Assembly (NCBI RefSeq): GCF_001422365.1
Contig: NZ_LMMT01000012.1
Location: 436,712 to 500,711, forward strand
Direction: 5' to 3'
DNA length: 64,000 nucleotides
Source: Pseudorhodoferax sp. Leaf265
Lineage (GTDB): Bacteria > Pseudomonadota > Gammaproteobacteria > Burkholderiales > Burkholderiaceae_C
Under the pieces are notes generated by a model that searched no databases, was not told the origin of the DNA, and saw only the letters and a program-made list of their open reading frames with translations. The position numbers and the translations under genes were made by a program. Each line of letters starts with the position of its first letter. Position 1 is the stretch's first letter. Below are positions 1 to 8,505 of the stretch, piece after piece.

Positions 1-2
1 GC

Positions 3-542
3 GAGAAGCTGAGCCCGGACACCGTGCGCGCCGTCAGCGAAGGGCAAACCGACATCGGCCTCGTGGCTGGCGCCGTGCGCACCGAGAATCTGGAGGTGAT
101 TCCCTACCGCGTGGACCGGCTGGTGCTCGTGGTGGCCACCGGCCATGCCTTTGCGCAGGCACCCTGCATGGCTTTCGGGGACACGCTGGACTGCGACCAC
201 ATCGGCTTGTCGGAGGCCAGCGCACTGCACGGCTTCCTGCGCCGTGTGTGCGACAGCCTGCACCGGCCCATGCAGGTGCGCATCCAGGTCGGCAACTTCG
301 AGACGGCCTGCCGGCTCATCGAGGCGGGCACCGGCATCGGCGTGCTGCCGGCCAGCGCGGCCGCGCGCCACGCGCAGTCCATGGCCATCCGCACGGTGTC
401 GCTGTCCGACGACTGGGCCGTGCGCGCCCAGCAGATCTGCATGCGCAGCCTGAAGGCGCTGCCGCCGTTCGCGCGCGACCTGGTCGACCTGCTGGTGGCC
501 GATGCGGCGGCGGCCCGGGCGCAGCAGCTGGAAACGGCCTGA
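3..542 (+). CDS. LysR-family transcriptional regulator, C-terminal part (5' end outside the window)
   Basis: The reading frame is open from base 3 and ends at a TGA at 540-542, so only the C-terminal 179 residues are present. They look like the effector-binding domain of a LysR-type regulator: a stretch reading SEGQTDIGLVAG, a later stretch GNFETACRLIEAGTGIGVLP, and the usual alternating alpha/beta character. The DNA-binding N-terminus lies before the window. The stop is directly next to the stop of the converging dehydratase gene, with no spacer. A LysR-operator-like repeat at 1416-1430 may be its target, but that is inference. The effector is unknown. Confidence 0.8.
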   Translation, partial: EKLSPDTVRAVSEGQTDIGLVAGAVRTENLEVIPYRVDRLVLVVATGHAFAQAPCMAFGDTLDCDHIGLSEASALHGFLRRVCDSLHRPMQVRIQVGNFETACRLIEAGTGIGVLPASAAARHAQSMAIRTVSLSDDWAVRAQQICMRSLKALPPFARDLVDLLVADAAAARAQQLETA

Positions 543-1358
543 TCAGTCCGCGCACTCGGCGTGCGCCCGCAGCGCGAGCCGGCCCGCGGCATCCTGGGCC
601 CACAGTGTGCGATGCCCCGGGCCGTCGTCGCGCCCGGCCAGGCGCAGTGGCTGGCCGGCCGGCACCGGGCGCAGCAGCGTGCAATCCAGTGCGTGCAGGG
701 CGGTGTCCGGCCGCTCGCGCCGCAGCAGGTCCACCGCCAGCGTGGCCAGCAGGGCCGGCGGCAGCAGGCCGGTGGCGCCGTCGTGCGCGGCCTGGCTGTC
801 GAAGCGCAGGGCCGCATAGCGGAACAGCAGCACGGCGCCGGGCGTCAGCAGCCGCGCGAAATGCGCCTCGGCGGGTGCCGGCTGCGGCGTGGTGCCGGGC
901 CGGGCGCCGGCCGCGCGGCAGACCAGATCCTGTTCTTCCTCGAGTGCCAGTCCCTGGGCGTTGGTGATCTCGTGGCGCAGCGTCAGCCGCACGCCGCCTT
1001 CGGGCAGGGCCTGCGCCTGCTGCACGCGCGATTGGCGCAACATCTCGTCGCCCACGCGCAGCGCATGGTGGAAGCGCAGCCGCACGCCGGTCCACTGGCG
1101 CTGCGGCCATTCGGGCGGCAGCAGTTCGGCGTGGCGGTCAGCCTCGCCGTCGCGCTCCACGCCGCTGGTGGTGCGCAGCGGCCAGAAGAACAGCCAGTGC
1201 GCCAGCGGCGGCAGCGCATCGCCCGGCAGCGGCGGCCGCTCGGCATGGTCCAGCGTGGCCGCCAGCGCGGCCAGCGGCGCGGCCGTGACCTCGTCCACGC
1301 GCTGTGTGCTGCGGCCCCGCAGCCGGCGCAATGCGGCCTGCACGTCGTCATCCGTCAT
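543..1358 (-). CDS. FAS1-like/HTD2-type dehydratase (MaoC N-terminal domain family)
   Basis: A 271-residue protein starting at the ATG at 1358; the open frame extends further upstream but that part is low-complexity and unlikely to be coding. The segment LAHWLFFWPLRTTSGVERDG and the later RLRFHHALRVGDEMLR resemble the hot-dog-fold hydratases annotated as mesaconyl-C4-CoA or itaconyl-CoA hydratase. These hydrate enoyl-CoA bonds in itaconate/mesaconate-type or acyl-CoA catabolism. No CoA transferase or lyase partner is visible here; the neighbouring genes are a LysR regulator and a divergent cyclase-family gene. The exact substrate cannot be assigned. Confidence 0.65.
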   Translation of the reverse strand: MTDDDVQAALRRLRGRSTQRVDEVTAAPLAALAATLDHAERPPLPGDALPPLAHWLFFWPLRTTSGVERDGEADRHAELLPPEWPQRQWTGVRLRFHHALRVGDEMLRQSRVQQAQALPEGGVRLTLRHEITNAQGLALEEEQDLVCRAAGARPGTTPQPAPAEAHFARLLTPGAVLLFRYAALRFDSQAAHDGATGLLPPALLATLAVDLLRRERPDTALHALDCTLLRPVPAGQPLRLAGRDDGPGHRTLWAQDAAGRLALRAHAECAD

Positions 1359-1415
1359 GCGGCAAGCTTGGCGGCGCAGGCCCGGCGCGTCCATTTGGTT
1401 TTCGGCAAGCGGCCC

Positions 1416-1430
1416 TTCAAGCGCATTGAA
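1416..1430. promoter_or_regulatory. LysR-type operator-like inverted repeat
   Basis: The sequence TTCAA-GCGCA-TTGAA is a perfect 5-bp inverted repeat and contains the T-N11-A core typical of LysR binding sites. It lies between the divergent dehydratase and cyclase genes, close to a possible -10 (TTTAATACC near 1460-1468) for the cyclase gene. The LysR gene ending at 542 is a candidate regulator. This is inference from motif and position. Confidence 0.4.
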
Positions 1431-1587
1431 GCGCCGCGCTGAGGCCCCCCTTTGCCATCTTTTAATACCGCGCCGCTGGCCCTTTGGCGATGATGGTCCA
1501 GCCCCGTGTGCCGGCCCGTTCACGAGGAGACCCGCGGGGCGCGCGGAGCGTTCAGCATCTGCCGGCCCTCGCCAAGGAGGAGATGCC

Positions 1588-2547
1588 ATGGGAACCCCCT
1601 ACCGATTCGTTCCACTGCTGCTGGCCGCGGCCAGCCTGGCCGTGTTGCCGGCCTGTGCACAGCAGCCGCAGCAGCCCGACTGGTGCAAGTCCAAGTGGGG
1701 CGCCAACGACGAGATCGGCGCCGGCAACCTGCTCACGCCCGAACTGGCGCTGGCCGCGTCCAAGCTGGTCAAGACCGGCAAGACCTACCGGCTGGGCGTG
1801 GAGACCAATGCCAAGACGCCGGCCTATGGGCCGCGCAGCTGGGCGCTGGTCATCAACCAGCCCGGCCAGGTCGGCGGCGTCGGCCTGGGCGCCACCAAGA
1901 CCAACTACAACGACGACATCTACATGGGCTACGTGGGCACCGGCACGCAGATCGACGGCATGGGCCACATCGGCGTGGACAACGTCTACTACAACTGCAA
2001 CAGGAACAGCGAGTTCGTGCAGGCCAACGGGCTGACCAAGCTGGGCATCGAGAAGGTGCCGGGCTTCGTCACACGCGGCGTGGTGCTGGACATGACGGCC
2101 TACTACGGCCAGAACCCTGTCGCCGAGGGCACCGCCTACAACCGCAAGGAGATCGACGAGCAGGCCAGGCGCCAGGGCGTGGAGATCAAGAAGGGCGACG
2201 TGGTGCTGTTCTACAGCGGCTGGCTGAGCCTGGTGGGCAAGGACGACAAGCGCTACATCGGTGGCGAGCCCGGCGTCGGCAAGGAGGGTGCCGAGTACCT
2301 GGCCAGCAAGCAGGTGGTGGCCGTGGGCGCCGACACCTGGGGCGTGGAGGCGATTCCGTTCGAGAAGGGCGTAGGCATCTTCGAGATCCACCAGATCCTG
2401 ATCCCGAAGAACGGCATCTACATCCTGGAGAACGTGGACACGGCCGAACTCGTGAAGGACAAGGCCTGGGAGTTCATGTTCGTGCTGGGCGCGAGCCGGA
2501 TGACCGGCGGGGTCCAGGCGATCGTGAACCCGATCGCCATCAGGTAA
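1588..2547 (+). CDS. Exported cyclase-family protein (kynurenine formamidase-like fold)
   Basis: A 319-residue protein. The start is chosen at 1588 because a strong AAGGAGG ribosome site sits at 1574-1580 and the first 23 residues form a signal peptide ending in LPAC, so it may be a lipoprotein (Cys23). The body resembles the large cyclase family (kynurenine formamidase-like, metal-dependent hydrolases); the segment YDDIYMGYVGTGTQIDGMGH-like at about residue 110-130 sits where family members carry HxGTHxDxPxH. Here the first metal-binding histidines are replaced (GTQID instead of GTHxD), so activity is uncertain. The export signal is also uncommon for this family. It is followed directly by a strong terminator, so it is probably a single-gene unit. 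Confidence 0.75.
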   Translation: MGTPYRFVPLLLAAASLAVLPACAQQPQQPDWCKSKWGANDEIGAGNLLTPELALAASKLVKTGKTYRLGVETNAKTPAYGPRSWALVINQPGQVGGVGLGATKTNYNDDIYMGYVGTGTQIDGMGHIGVDNVYYNCNRNSEFVQANGLTKLGIEKVPGFVTRGVVLDMTAYYGQNPVAEGTAYNRKEIDEQARRQGVEIKKGDVVLFYSGWLSLVGKDDKRYIGGEPGVGKEGAEYLASKQVVAVGADTWGVEAIPFEKGVGIFEIHQILIPKNGIYILENVDTAELVKDKAWEFMFVLGASRMTGGVQAIVNPIAIR

Positions 2548-2559
2548 AGACCGTCCCCG

Positions 2560-2585
2560 GGGGCGGCTGAGCCGCCCCTTTTTTT
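2560..2585 (+). terminator. Rho-independent terminator of the cyclase gene
   Basis: A perfect 8-bp stem GGGGCGGC / GCCGCCCC with a 3-nt loop (TGA), followed by seven T residues at 2579-2585, 13 bases after the stop codon. Confidence 0.93.
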
Positions 2586-2752
2586 ACCGCGCGAAGGGGC
2601 ACATCCAGCGGTCTGGCAGAGCCAGTCCCGCTGCCTTTGGCTCCGCCACACCTTGCGCCCGACCACGGCCGCCGCGCCGGCGCGTCGCAGCGGTCCGCTG
2701 AATGCCTCCTCTCCCGGGGAAGATGGCGCCGGGTGTTGCTTGTACACACAAA

Positions 2753-2782
2753 TTGGATGCTGAGGGCCGAATTCGGTACGAT
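2753..2782 (+). promoter_or_regulatory. Possible sigma-70 promoter for the diguanylate cyclase gene
   Basis: TTGGAT (2753-2758), an 18-bp spacer and TACGAT (2777-2782) lie in a locally AT-richer patch of the 289-bp gap between the terminator of the preceding gene and the start at 2837. The rest of the gap (2586-2752) shows no gene I can support. Confidence 0.45.
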
Positions 2783-2836
2783 CACCGACTCCGTACGCCC
2801 TCCGTCACGCTTTCGACCTTGCTTCCCCGTCGTTCC

Positions 2837-4369
2837 ATGCTCGACCGATCGCCCAGCGAAATCGCCAGAGAAGCCTTCAAGCGGCTGGCCGAGAAGCGCC
2901 TGCCACCCACGCCCGAGAACTACCAGACGCTCTACCACGAGGTGGCGGGCACGCTGCCGCCCGCCCACTTTCCATCCGAGTCCCTGCGCCAGATCGCGGC
3001 CGCCATGCCCGCGCGCAACCCGGGCCAGGAGAAACAGCTGGGCCTGCTGGAGTCGGCCATCGGCCAGCGCAGCTGGGACAAGGTCGAGGCCGCGCTGGTG
3101 GCCTATGGCAGCTTTGCGGTCGGGCCTTCTTCCTTCGCTGCGCTGGAGCCCGTCGCCACAGGCCCGGAGCCGGATGCGGCCACCGTGCTGGTGCTGGAGC
3201 AGGTGGCGCGGCTGATCGAGTGCGCGCAGCCGGCCCTGGGCAAGGAAGATGCCCGCTTTGCCGAGCAGACGGCCGAGGTGTTGCAGTTGCTGCGCCGGCC
3301 GCAGCTGCAATTGCGTGACGCGCGCTCGGTGCTGGGCAACTACACGCTGCGGCTGTCGTTCGCGGCCGAGGACCAGGCCGAGATCCGCAACGGCCTGCTG
3401 AACCTGCTGAACCTGGTGTTTGAGAACATCGGGGAACTCTGCGTGGACGACCGCTGGATGCGCGGTCAGATCGACGCGCTGCGCAGCGCCGCCACGCCGC
3501 CGCTGAACCTGCGCCGGCTCGACGACGTGGAGCGCCGGCTCAAGGACGTCATCTTCAAGCAGACGGAAGCCAAGGGCCGCGCCTACGAGGCGCAGCTGCA
3601 GATGCGCCAGCTGCTGGCCACCTTCGTCGACCGCCTGTCGCTCATGACCGAGAGCAGCAGCACCTACCACAGCAAGATCGAGCACTGCGCGCGCCAGATC
3701 GAACAGGCGACCTCGCTCGAGGAACTGGGCCCGGTGCTGCAGGAGGCCATCGCCGCCACGCGTGCGATGGCGCGCGACACCGTGCACTCGCGCGACGAGC
3801 TGCAGGCCATGCGGGCCAAGACCCAGGAGGCCGAAGTGGAGATCACCAAGCTGCATGTGGAGCTGGACCGCGTGAGCGCGCTGGCCCGCCACGACGCGCT
3901 GACCGGCGTGCTGAACCGCCGTGGCCTGGACGAGACGCTGCAGCGCGAGCTGGCCACGGCGCGGCGCAAGAGCCAGGCGCTGTGCGTGTCGCTGCTGGAC
4001 GTGGACAACTTCAAGCGCCTGAACGACCAGCTCGGCCATGATGCCGGCGACAACGCCCTGCTGCACCTGACCGAGGTGGCGCGCATGGCGATCCGGCCGC
4101 AGGATGCGCTCGCGCGCTATGGCGGCGAGGAGTTCGTGATCGTGCTGCCCGACACCGTGCTGGTCGACGCCATCGCCATCCTCACACGCCTGCAGCGCGA
4201 ACTGACCACGCGCTACTTCCTCAACGGCAAGGACAAGGTGCTGATCACCTTCAGTGCCGGCGTGGCCCAGCTGGGCGACGAGGAGACCATGGCCGACGCA
4301 CTCAAGCGTGCCGACGCGGCCATGTATCTGGCCAAACGGACCGGGAAGAACCGCGTATTGGGGGGGTGA
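2837..4369 (+). CDS. GGDEF-domain diguanylate cyclase
   Basis: A 510-residue soluble protein that makes cyclic di-GMP from two GTP. The start at 2837 gives an N-terminus (MLDRSPSEIAREAFKRL) typical of a conserved N-terminal region in betaproteobacterial GGDEF proteins; an upstream frame extension adds only low-quality sequence. Residues about 345-508 form the GGDEF domain. The catalytic GGEEF is at residues 429-433, and RPQD, five residues before it, matches the RxxD inhibitory product-binding I-site, so feedback inhibition is expected. The middle has helical, coiled-coil character. No transmembrane segment is seen. No phosphodiesterase (EAL/HD-GYP) partner lies nearby; rodA follows 89 bp downstream. 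Confidence 0.9.
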   Translation: MLDRSPSEIAREAFKRLAEKRLPPTPENYQTLYHEVAGTLPPAHFPSESLRQIAAAMPARNPGQEKQLGLLESAIGQRSWDKVEAALVAYGSFAVGPSSFAALEPVATGPEPDAATVLVLEQVARLIECAQPALGKEDARFAEQTAEVLQLLRRPQLQLRDARSVLGNYTLRLSFAAEDQAEIRNGLLNLLNLVFENIGELCVDDRWMRGQIDALRSAATPPLNLRRLDDVERRLKDVIFKQTEAKGRAYEAQLQMRQLLATFVDRLSLMTESSSTYHSKIEHCARQIEQATSLEELGPVLQEAIAATRAMARDTVHSRDELQAMRAKTQEAEVEITKLHVELDRVSALARHDALTGVLNRRGLDETLQRELATARRKSQALCVSLLDVDNFKRLNDQLGHDAGDNALLHLTEVARMAIRPQDALARYGGEEFVIVLPDTVLVDAIAILTRLQRELTTRYFLNGKDKVLITFSAGVAQLGDEETMADALKRADAAMYLAKRTGKNRVLGG

Positions 4370-4458
4370 TGGACCGGTGAAGGGCCGGGTGATCGCGGTG
4401 CCATGCATGCTGCGGCCCGCGCGCGCCGGATAATCCGCCCTCGGATTTTTTCTCTTCC

Positions 4459-5613
4459 ATGGCCGCTGTTCTCGACAATCCCCCGCTGTGGCGCCGTGCG
4501 CTGCCGCTGTTCCGTGGCTTCGACGCGCTGCTGGCCTTCGCCGTGCTGCTGCTGTGCGCGGCCGGCCTGCTGGCCATGTACTCCTCGGGCTACGACCATG
4601 GCACGCGCTTTGTCGACCATGGCCGCAACATGCTGCTGGCCGGCGCCATCCTGTTCGTGGTCGCCCAGGTGCCGCCGCAGCAGCTCATGAAGTTCGCCGT
4701 GCCCGTCTATGTGGTAGGCGTGGTGCTGCTGCTGGGTGTGGAGTTCTTCGGCATCACCAAGAAGGGCGCGCAGCGCTGGATCAACGTCGGCGTGGTGATC
4801 CAGCCCAGCGAGATCCTCAAGATCGCCACGCCGCTGATGCTGGCCTGGTGGTTCCAGCGGCGCGAGGGGCACCGCCAGCCGTTCGACTTCGTCGTGGCGT
4901 TCGCGCTGCTGGCCGTGCCGGTGCTGCTGATCATGCACCAGCCCGACCTGGGCACCTCCATCCTGGTGGCGGCGGCCGGCATGTCGGTGATCTTCTTCGC
5001 CGGCCTGCCCTGGCGGCTGATCGTGCCGCCCGTGCTGCTGGGTGCGATCGGCATCGGTCTCCTGGTCTGGTTCTCGTCCGACCTGTGCCAGGACGGCGTG
5101 CGCTGGGTGGTGCTGCGCGAGTACCAGCAGCAACGCGTGTGCACGCTGATGGACCCCACGCGCGACCCGCTGGGCAAGGGCTTCCACATCCTGCAGGGCA
5201 TGATCGCGATCGGCTCGGGCGGCGTGTTCGGCAAGGGCTTCATGCAGGGCACGCAGACGCACCTGGAATTCATTCCCGAGCGCACCACCGACTTCATCTT
5301 CGCCGCCTACTCGGAAGAGTTCGGCCTGCTGGGCAACGGCTTCCTGATCCTGGCCTTCGTGTTCCTGATCCTGCGCGGCCTGGTCATCGCGCTGGAAGCG
5401 CCGACGCTGTTCTCGCGGCTGCTGGCGGGGGCCGTGACGCTGATCTTCTTCACCTACGCCTTCGTCAACATGGGCATGGTCAGCGGCATGCTGCCCGTGG
5501 TGGGCGTGCCGTTGCCCTTCGTGAGCTACGGCGGCACGGCCATGGTCACGCTGGGCATGGGCTTGGGCATCCTGATGTCCATCGCCAAATCCAAGCGGCT
5601 GCTGCAAACCTGA
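4459..5613 (+). CDS. rodA: Rod-shape-determining peptidoglycan glycosyltransferase RodA
   Basis: A 384-residue SEDS-family polytopic membrane protein that polymerises lipid II for lateral wall growth together with PBP2. Family features seen: the QPSEILK motif (residues about 115-121), HQPDLGTS (about 160) and PERTTDFIFA, in which Asp278 aligns with the catalytic SEDS aspartate. The end FVSYGGTAMVTLGMGLGILMS is typical. Length is normal. A GATAAT at about 4428-4433 could be its -10. The PBP2 gene (mrdA) and mreBCD, which often accompany rodA, are not adjacent here; a diguanylate cyclase gene precedes it instead. Confidence 0.95.
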   Translation: MAAVLDNPPLWRRALPLFRGFDALLAFAVLLLCAAGLLAMYSSGYDHGTRFVDHGRNMLLAGAILFVVAQVPPQQLMKFAVPVYVVGVVLLLGVEFFGITKKGAQRWINVGVVIQPSEILKIATPLMLAWWFQRREGHRQPFDFVVAFALLAVPVLLIMHQPDLGTSILVAAAGMSVIFFAGLPWRLIVPPVLLGAIGIGLLVWFSSDLCQDGVRWVVLREYQQQRVCTLMDPTRDPLGKGFHILQGMIAIGSGGVFGKGFMQGTQTHLEFIPERTTDFIFAAYSEEFGLLGNGFLILAFVFLILRGLVIALEAPTLFSRLLAGAVTLIFFTYAFVNMGMVSGMLPVVGVPLPFVSYGGTAMVTLGMGLGILMSIAKSKRLLQT

Positions 5614-5639
5614 CGGCAGCACGGCCGGCAGTGGGCTCC

Positions 5640-5651
5640 TAGAATGCCCTG
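5640..5651 (+). promoter_or_regulatory. -10 element (TAGAAT) placed for a leaderless tldD transcript
   Basis: TAGAAT at 5640-5645 is followed by six bases and then the tldD ATG at 5652. That spacing puts the expected transcription start on or next to the start codon. No clear -35 or ribosome site is seen. The same layout recurs at three other genes in the window. Confidence 0.5.
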
Positions 5652-7124
5652 ATGATCTCCAGAGAACCCACCCTGGCCCGCATCGCCACTGCCCAGCAAC
5701 TGCTGCTCGATCCTTTTGGCCTCACGCCCGCGCACCTGCAGCGCGCGCTGGCCGAGATCCAGGCGCACAAGGTCGACGATGCCGACCTGTACTTCCAGTA
5801 CACGCGCAGCGAGGGCTGGAGCCTGGAGGAGGGCATCGTCAAGACCGGCTCGTTCAGCATCGACCAGGGCGTGGGCGTGCGTGCGGTCAGCGGCGAGAAG
5901 ACGGCCTTCGCCTATTCCGACGACATCTCCGAGGCCTCGCTGCTGGATGCCGCGCGCACCGTGCGCGCGATCTCCTCGGTCGCGCAGAGCAAGCGTGCGA
6001 AGGTGCCGGCGCAGAGGATCGCGGGCAGCCGCTCGCTGTACGACGGTCTGGACCCGATCGCCACGCTGGACAGCACGGCCAAGGTCAAGCTGCTCGAACA
6101 GGTGGAGCAACGCGCCCGTGCCAAGGACCCGCGCGTGGTGCAGGTCATGGCCGGCCTGGCCAGCGAGTACGACGTGGTGCTGGTCGCGCGGGCCGACGGC
6201 ACGCTGGCGGCCGACGTGCGTCCGCTGGTTCGCCTGTCCGTGACCGTGATCGCCGAGATGCAGGTGGGCGGCCAGACGCGGCGCGAGGTCGGCTCCAGCG
6301 GCGGCGGCGGCCGTTTTGGCCTGGCCTACTTCGATTCCGCAGTCATCGACACGTACGTCGACCAGGCCGTGCAGGCCGCGCTGACCAATCTGGACGCGCG
6401 CCCCGCGCCGGCCGGCGAGATGACCGTGGTGCTGGGTGCCGGCTGGCCCGGCATCCTGCTGCACGAGGCCATCGGCCACGGCCTGGAGGGCGACTTCAAC
6501 CGCAAGGGCTCCAGCGCCTTCAGCGGCCGCATCGGCCAGCGCGTGGCGGCCAAGGGCGTCACCGTGCTGGACGACGGCACCATTGCCGACCGCCGCGGCT
6601 CGCTCAACGTGGACGACGAGGGCAATGCCAGCCAGCGCAACGTGCTGATCGAGGACGGCATCCTGAAGGGCTACATCCAGGACGCGATGAACGCGCGCCT
6701 CATGAAGGTCCAGCCCACCGGCAACGGCCGGCGCGAGAGCTACGCCCACATCCCCATGCCGCGCATGACCAACACCTACATGCTGGGAGGGGACAAGGAG
6801 CCGGCCGAGATCATCGCCAGCATCAAGAAGGGCTTGTACGCGAGCAACTTCGGCGGTGGCCAGGTCGACATCACCTCGGGCAAGTTCGTGTTCTCCGCGA
6901 GCGAGGCCTTCTGGGTTGAGAACGGCAAGATCCAGTACCCGGTCAAGGGCGCGACGCTGGTCGGCAACGGGCCGGACGCGCTGACCCGCGTGTCCATGAT
7001 CGGCAACGACATGAAGCTCGATTCGGGCGTGGGCACCTGCGGCAAGGAAGGCCAGAGCGTGCCGGTCGGCGTGGGCCAGCCCACGCTGCGCATCGACGGC
7101 CTCACGGTCGGTGGCACGGCTTGA
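5652..7124 (+). CDS. tldD: Metalloprotease TldD
   Basis: A 490-residue member of the TldD/TldE (PmbA) family, which proteolyses unfolded or modified peptides and, in Escherichia coli, takes part in microcin B17 maturation and CcdA turnover. The zinc motif HEAIGH (HExxxH) is at residues 271-276, within the conserved block ILLHEAIGHGLEGDFNRKGS. The C-terminal Cys of GVGTCGKEGQSVPVGVGQP is also typical. The partner gene tldE/pmbA is not in the window. A TAGAAT -10 six bases before the ATG suggests leaderless transcription. Confidence 0.95.
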   Translation: MISREPTLARIATAQQLLLDPFGLTPAHLQRALAEIQAHKVDDADLYFQYTRSEGWSLEEGIVKTGSFSIDQGVGVRAVSGEKTAFAYSDDISEASLLDAARTVRAISSVAQSKRAKVPAQRIAGSRSLYDGLDPIATLDSTAKVKLLEQVEQRARAKDPRVVQVMAGLASEYDVVLVARADGTLAADVRPLVRLSVTVIAEMQVGGQTRREVGSSGGGGRFGLAYFDSAVIDTYVDQAVQAALTNLDARPAPAGEMTVVLGAGWPGILLHEAIGHGLEGDFNRKGSSAFSGRIGQRVAAKGVTVLDDGTIADRRGSLNVDDEGNASQRNVLIEDGILKGYIQDAMNARLMKVQPTGNGRRESYAHIPMPRMTNTYMLGGDKEPAEIIASIKKGLYASNFGGGQVDITSGKFVFSASEAFWVENGKIQYPVKGATLVGNGPDALTRVSMIGNDMKLDSGVGTCGKEGQSVPVGVGQPTLRIDGLTVGGTA

Positions 7125-7152
7125 CCGATTCGATGTGCTAGAGTCGCCCCCG

Positions 7153-7227
7153 ATGTCTGCCTCCCGCGCTTTTTACTTTGCCTACTTTTGGTTCCCGGAA
7201 TCCGGCGGACGAGAGGCGCGCGCGTAA
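7153..7227 (+). CDS. Aromatic-rich leader peptide of the aroG attenuator
   Basis: A 24-codon open frame (ATG 7153, TAA 7225-7227) in the untranslated leader of aroG. Residues 7-14 read FYFAYFWF, so seven of eight codons are Phe, Tyr or Trp. This is the classic signature of a leader peptide whose translation senses charged aromatic tRNAs. A TAGAGT at 7139-7144 may be the -10, which would put the transcription start only a few bases before the ATG. The frame ends 25 nt before the terminator stem. There is no strong ribosome site. Confidence 0.85.
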   Translation: MSASRAFYFAYFWFPESGGREARA

Positions 7228-7260
7228 ACAGCAGACGACAGAACCTCCAAAGACCGCCGG
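7202..7260 (+). promoter_or_regulatory. Antiterminator pairing of the aroG attenuator
   Basis: CCGGCGG at 7202-7208, just after the aromatic codon run, is the exact complement of CCGCCGG at 7254-7260, which is the 5' arm of the terminator. The two pairings exclude each other. A ribosome stalled on the aromatic codons (7171-7194) would leave 7202-7208 free to form the antiterminator. A ribosome that reaches the leader stop at 7225 would approach or cover it and let the terminator form. The sequence complementarity is seen; the mechanism is inferred from the known phe/trp attenuators. Confidence 0.75.
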
Positions 7261-7286
7261 TACCGCAAGGACCGGCGGTTTTTTTT
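7253..7286 (+). terminator. Attenuator terminator upstream of aroG
   Basis: A perfect 9-bp stem ACCGCCGGT (7253-7261) / ACCGGCGGT (7271-7279) is extended by two more G-C pairs after a bulged A and capped by a GCAA (GNRA) tetraloop. Eight T residues follow (7279-7286). It lies between the leader peptide and the aroG start, so it must be conditional. Confidence 0.92.
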
Positions 7287-7318
7287 GGCCCCATCGATTT
7301 CAACCCACGGAAGAGACC

Positions 7319-8437
7319 ATGAGCACGCAACAGACCCCCGACGCCTGGTACGCGAACGTCGAGAAAACCAGCCAGACCGACGACGAACGCATCAAGGACA
7401 TCAACGTGCTCCCGCCTCCCGAACATCTGATCCGCTTCTTCCCGATCCGCGGCACGCCGGTCGAGGCGCTGATCAGCCGCACGCGCGGGCGCATCCACGA
7501 CATCATGGCCGGCAAGGACGACCGCCTGCTGGTCGTCATCGGCCCCTGCTCGATCCACGATCCGGCCGCCGCGCTGGAGTACGCGCGCCGCCTGAAGCCG
7601 CTGCGCGACAAGTACGCCGACGACCTGGAGATCGTCATGCGGGTCTACTTCGAAAAGCCGCGCACCACCGTGGGATGGAAGGGTTTGATCAACGATCCAT
7701 ACCTGGACGAGAGTTACCGCATCGATGAAGGCCTGCGTATCGCACGCCAGTTGTTGATCGACATCAACCGTCTGGGCCTGCCGGCCGGTAGTGAGTTTCT
7801 GGATGTGATCTCACCGCAGTACATCGGCGACCTGATCGCCTGGGGCGCCATCGGCGCGCGGACCACCGAAAGCCAGGTCCACCGCGAGCTGGCCTCGGGC
7901 CTGTCGGCCCCCATTGGCTTCAAGAACGGCACGGACGGCAACATCCGGATCGCCACGGATGCCATACAGGCGGCGGCCCGCGGCCACCACTTCCTGTCGG
8001 TGCACAAGAACGGCCAGGTCGCCATCGTGCAGACCAACGGCAACAAGGATTGCCATGTGATCCTGCGCGGCGGCAAGGCGCCCAACTACGACGCCGCCAG
8101 CGTGGCCGCGGCCTGCAAGGAACTGGAGGCGGCGGGCATGCAGCCCACGCTCATGGTGGACTGCAGCCACGCCAACAGCAGCAAGCAGCACGAGAAGCAG
8201 GTCGAGGTGGCTGGCGACATCGCGGCCCAGATCGCTGCCGGCTCGCGCCAGGTGTTCGGCGTGATGGTGGAAAGCCACCTCGTGGCCGGGGCGCAGAAGT
8301 TCACGCCGGGCAAGGACGATGTGCACGCGCTGGCCTACGGCAAGAGCATCACCGACGCCTGCCTGGGCTGGGAGCCGTCGGTCGATGTGCTGGAGACACT
8401 GGCCCGGGCCGTGGCCAAGCGCCGCACGGCGGCCTGA
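7319..8437 (+). CDS. aroG: 3-deoxy-7-phosphoheptulonate (DAHP) synthase, class I
   Basis: A 372-residue enzyme for the first step of the shikimate pathway: phosphoenolpyruvate + erythrose 4-phosphate to DAHP. The start at 7319 (MSTQQTPDAWYANV) lies after the attenuator; the frame upstream overlaps regulatory sequence and is not coding. Family motifs include VVIGPCSIHDP, PRTTVGWKGLINDP, GARTTESQVHRE, PIGFKNGTDG and VDCSHANSSK. It is of the AroF/G/H type, whose members are feedback-inhibited by an aromatic amino acid; which one cannot be read from sequence. The leader peptide predicts control by Phe/Tyr/Trp tRNA charging as well. Confidence 0.95.
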   Translation: MSTQQTPDAWYANVEKTSQTDDERIKDINVLPPPEHLIRFFPIRGTPVEALISRTRGRIHDIMAGKDDRLLVVIGPCSIHDPAAALEYARRLKPLRDKYADDLEIVMRVYFEKPRTTVGWKGLINDPYLDESYRIDEGLRIARQLLIDINRLGLPAGSEFLDVISPQYIGDLIAWGAIGARTTESQVHRELASGLSAPIGFKNGTDGNIRIATDAIQAAARGHHFLSVHKNGQVAIVQTNGNKDCHVILRGGKAPNYDAASVAAACKELEAAGMQPTLMVDCSHANSSKQHEKQVEVAGDIAAQIAAGSRQVFGVMVESHLVAGAQKFTPGKDDVHALAYGKSITDACLGWEPSVDVLETLARAVAKRRTAA

Positions 8438-8505
8438 AGTCGGGTTTGCGTCGATTGCCGCGGCATGGCGCCGCGGCGATGCTGCGGGCTTTTCTGGGAG
8501 AAGCC

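Noticed and set aside
8459-8476. CCGCGG inverted repeat after aroG as its terminator
   Set aside because: No T-run follows on the plus strand and the next gene starts 30 bases later, so read-through is more likely.
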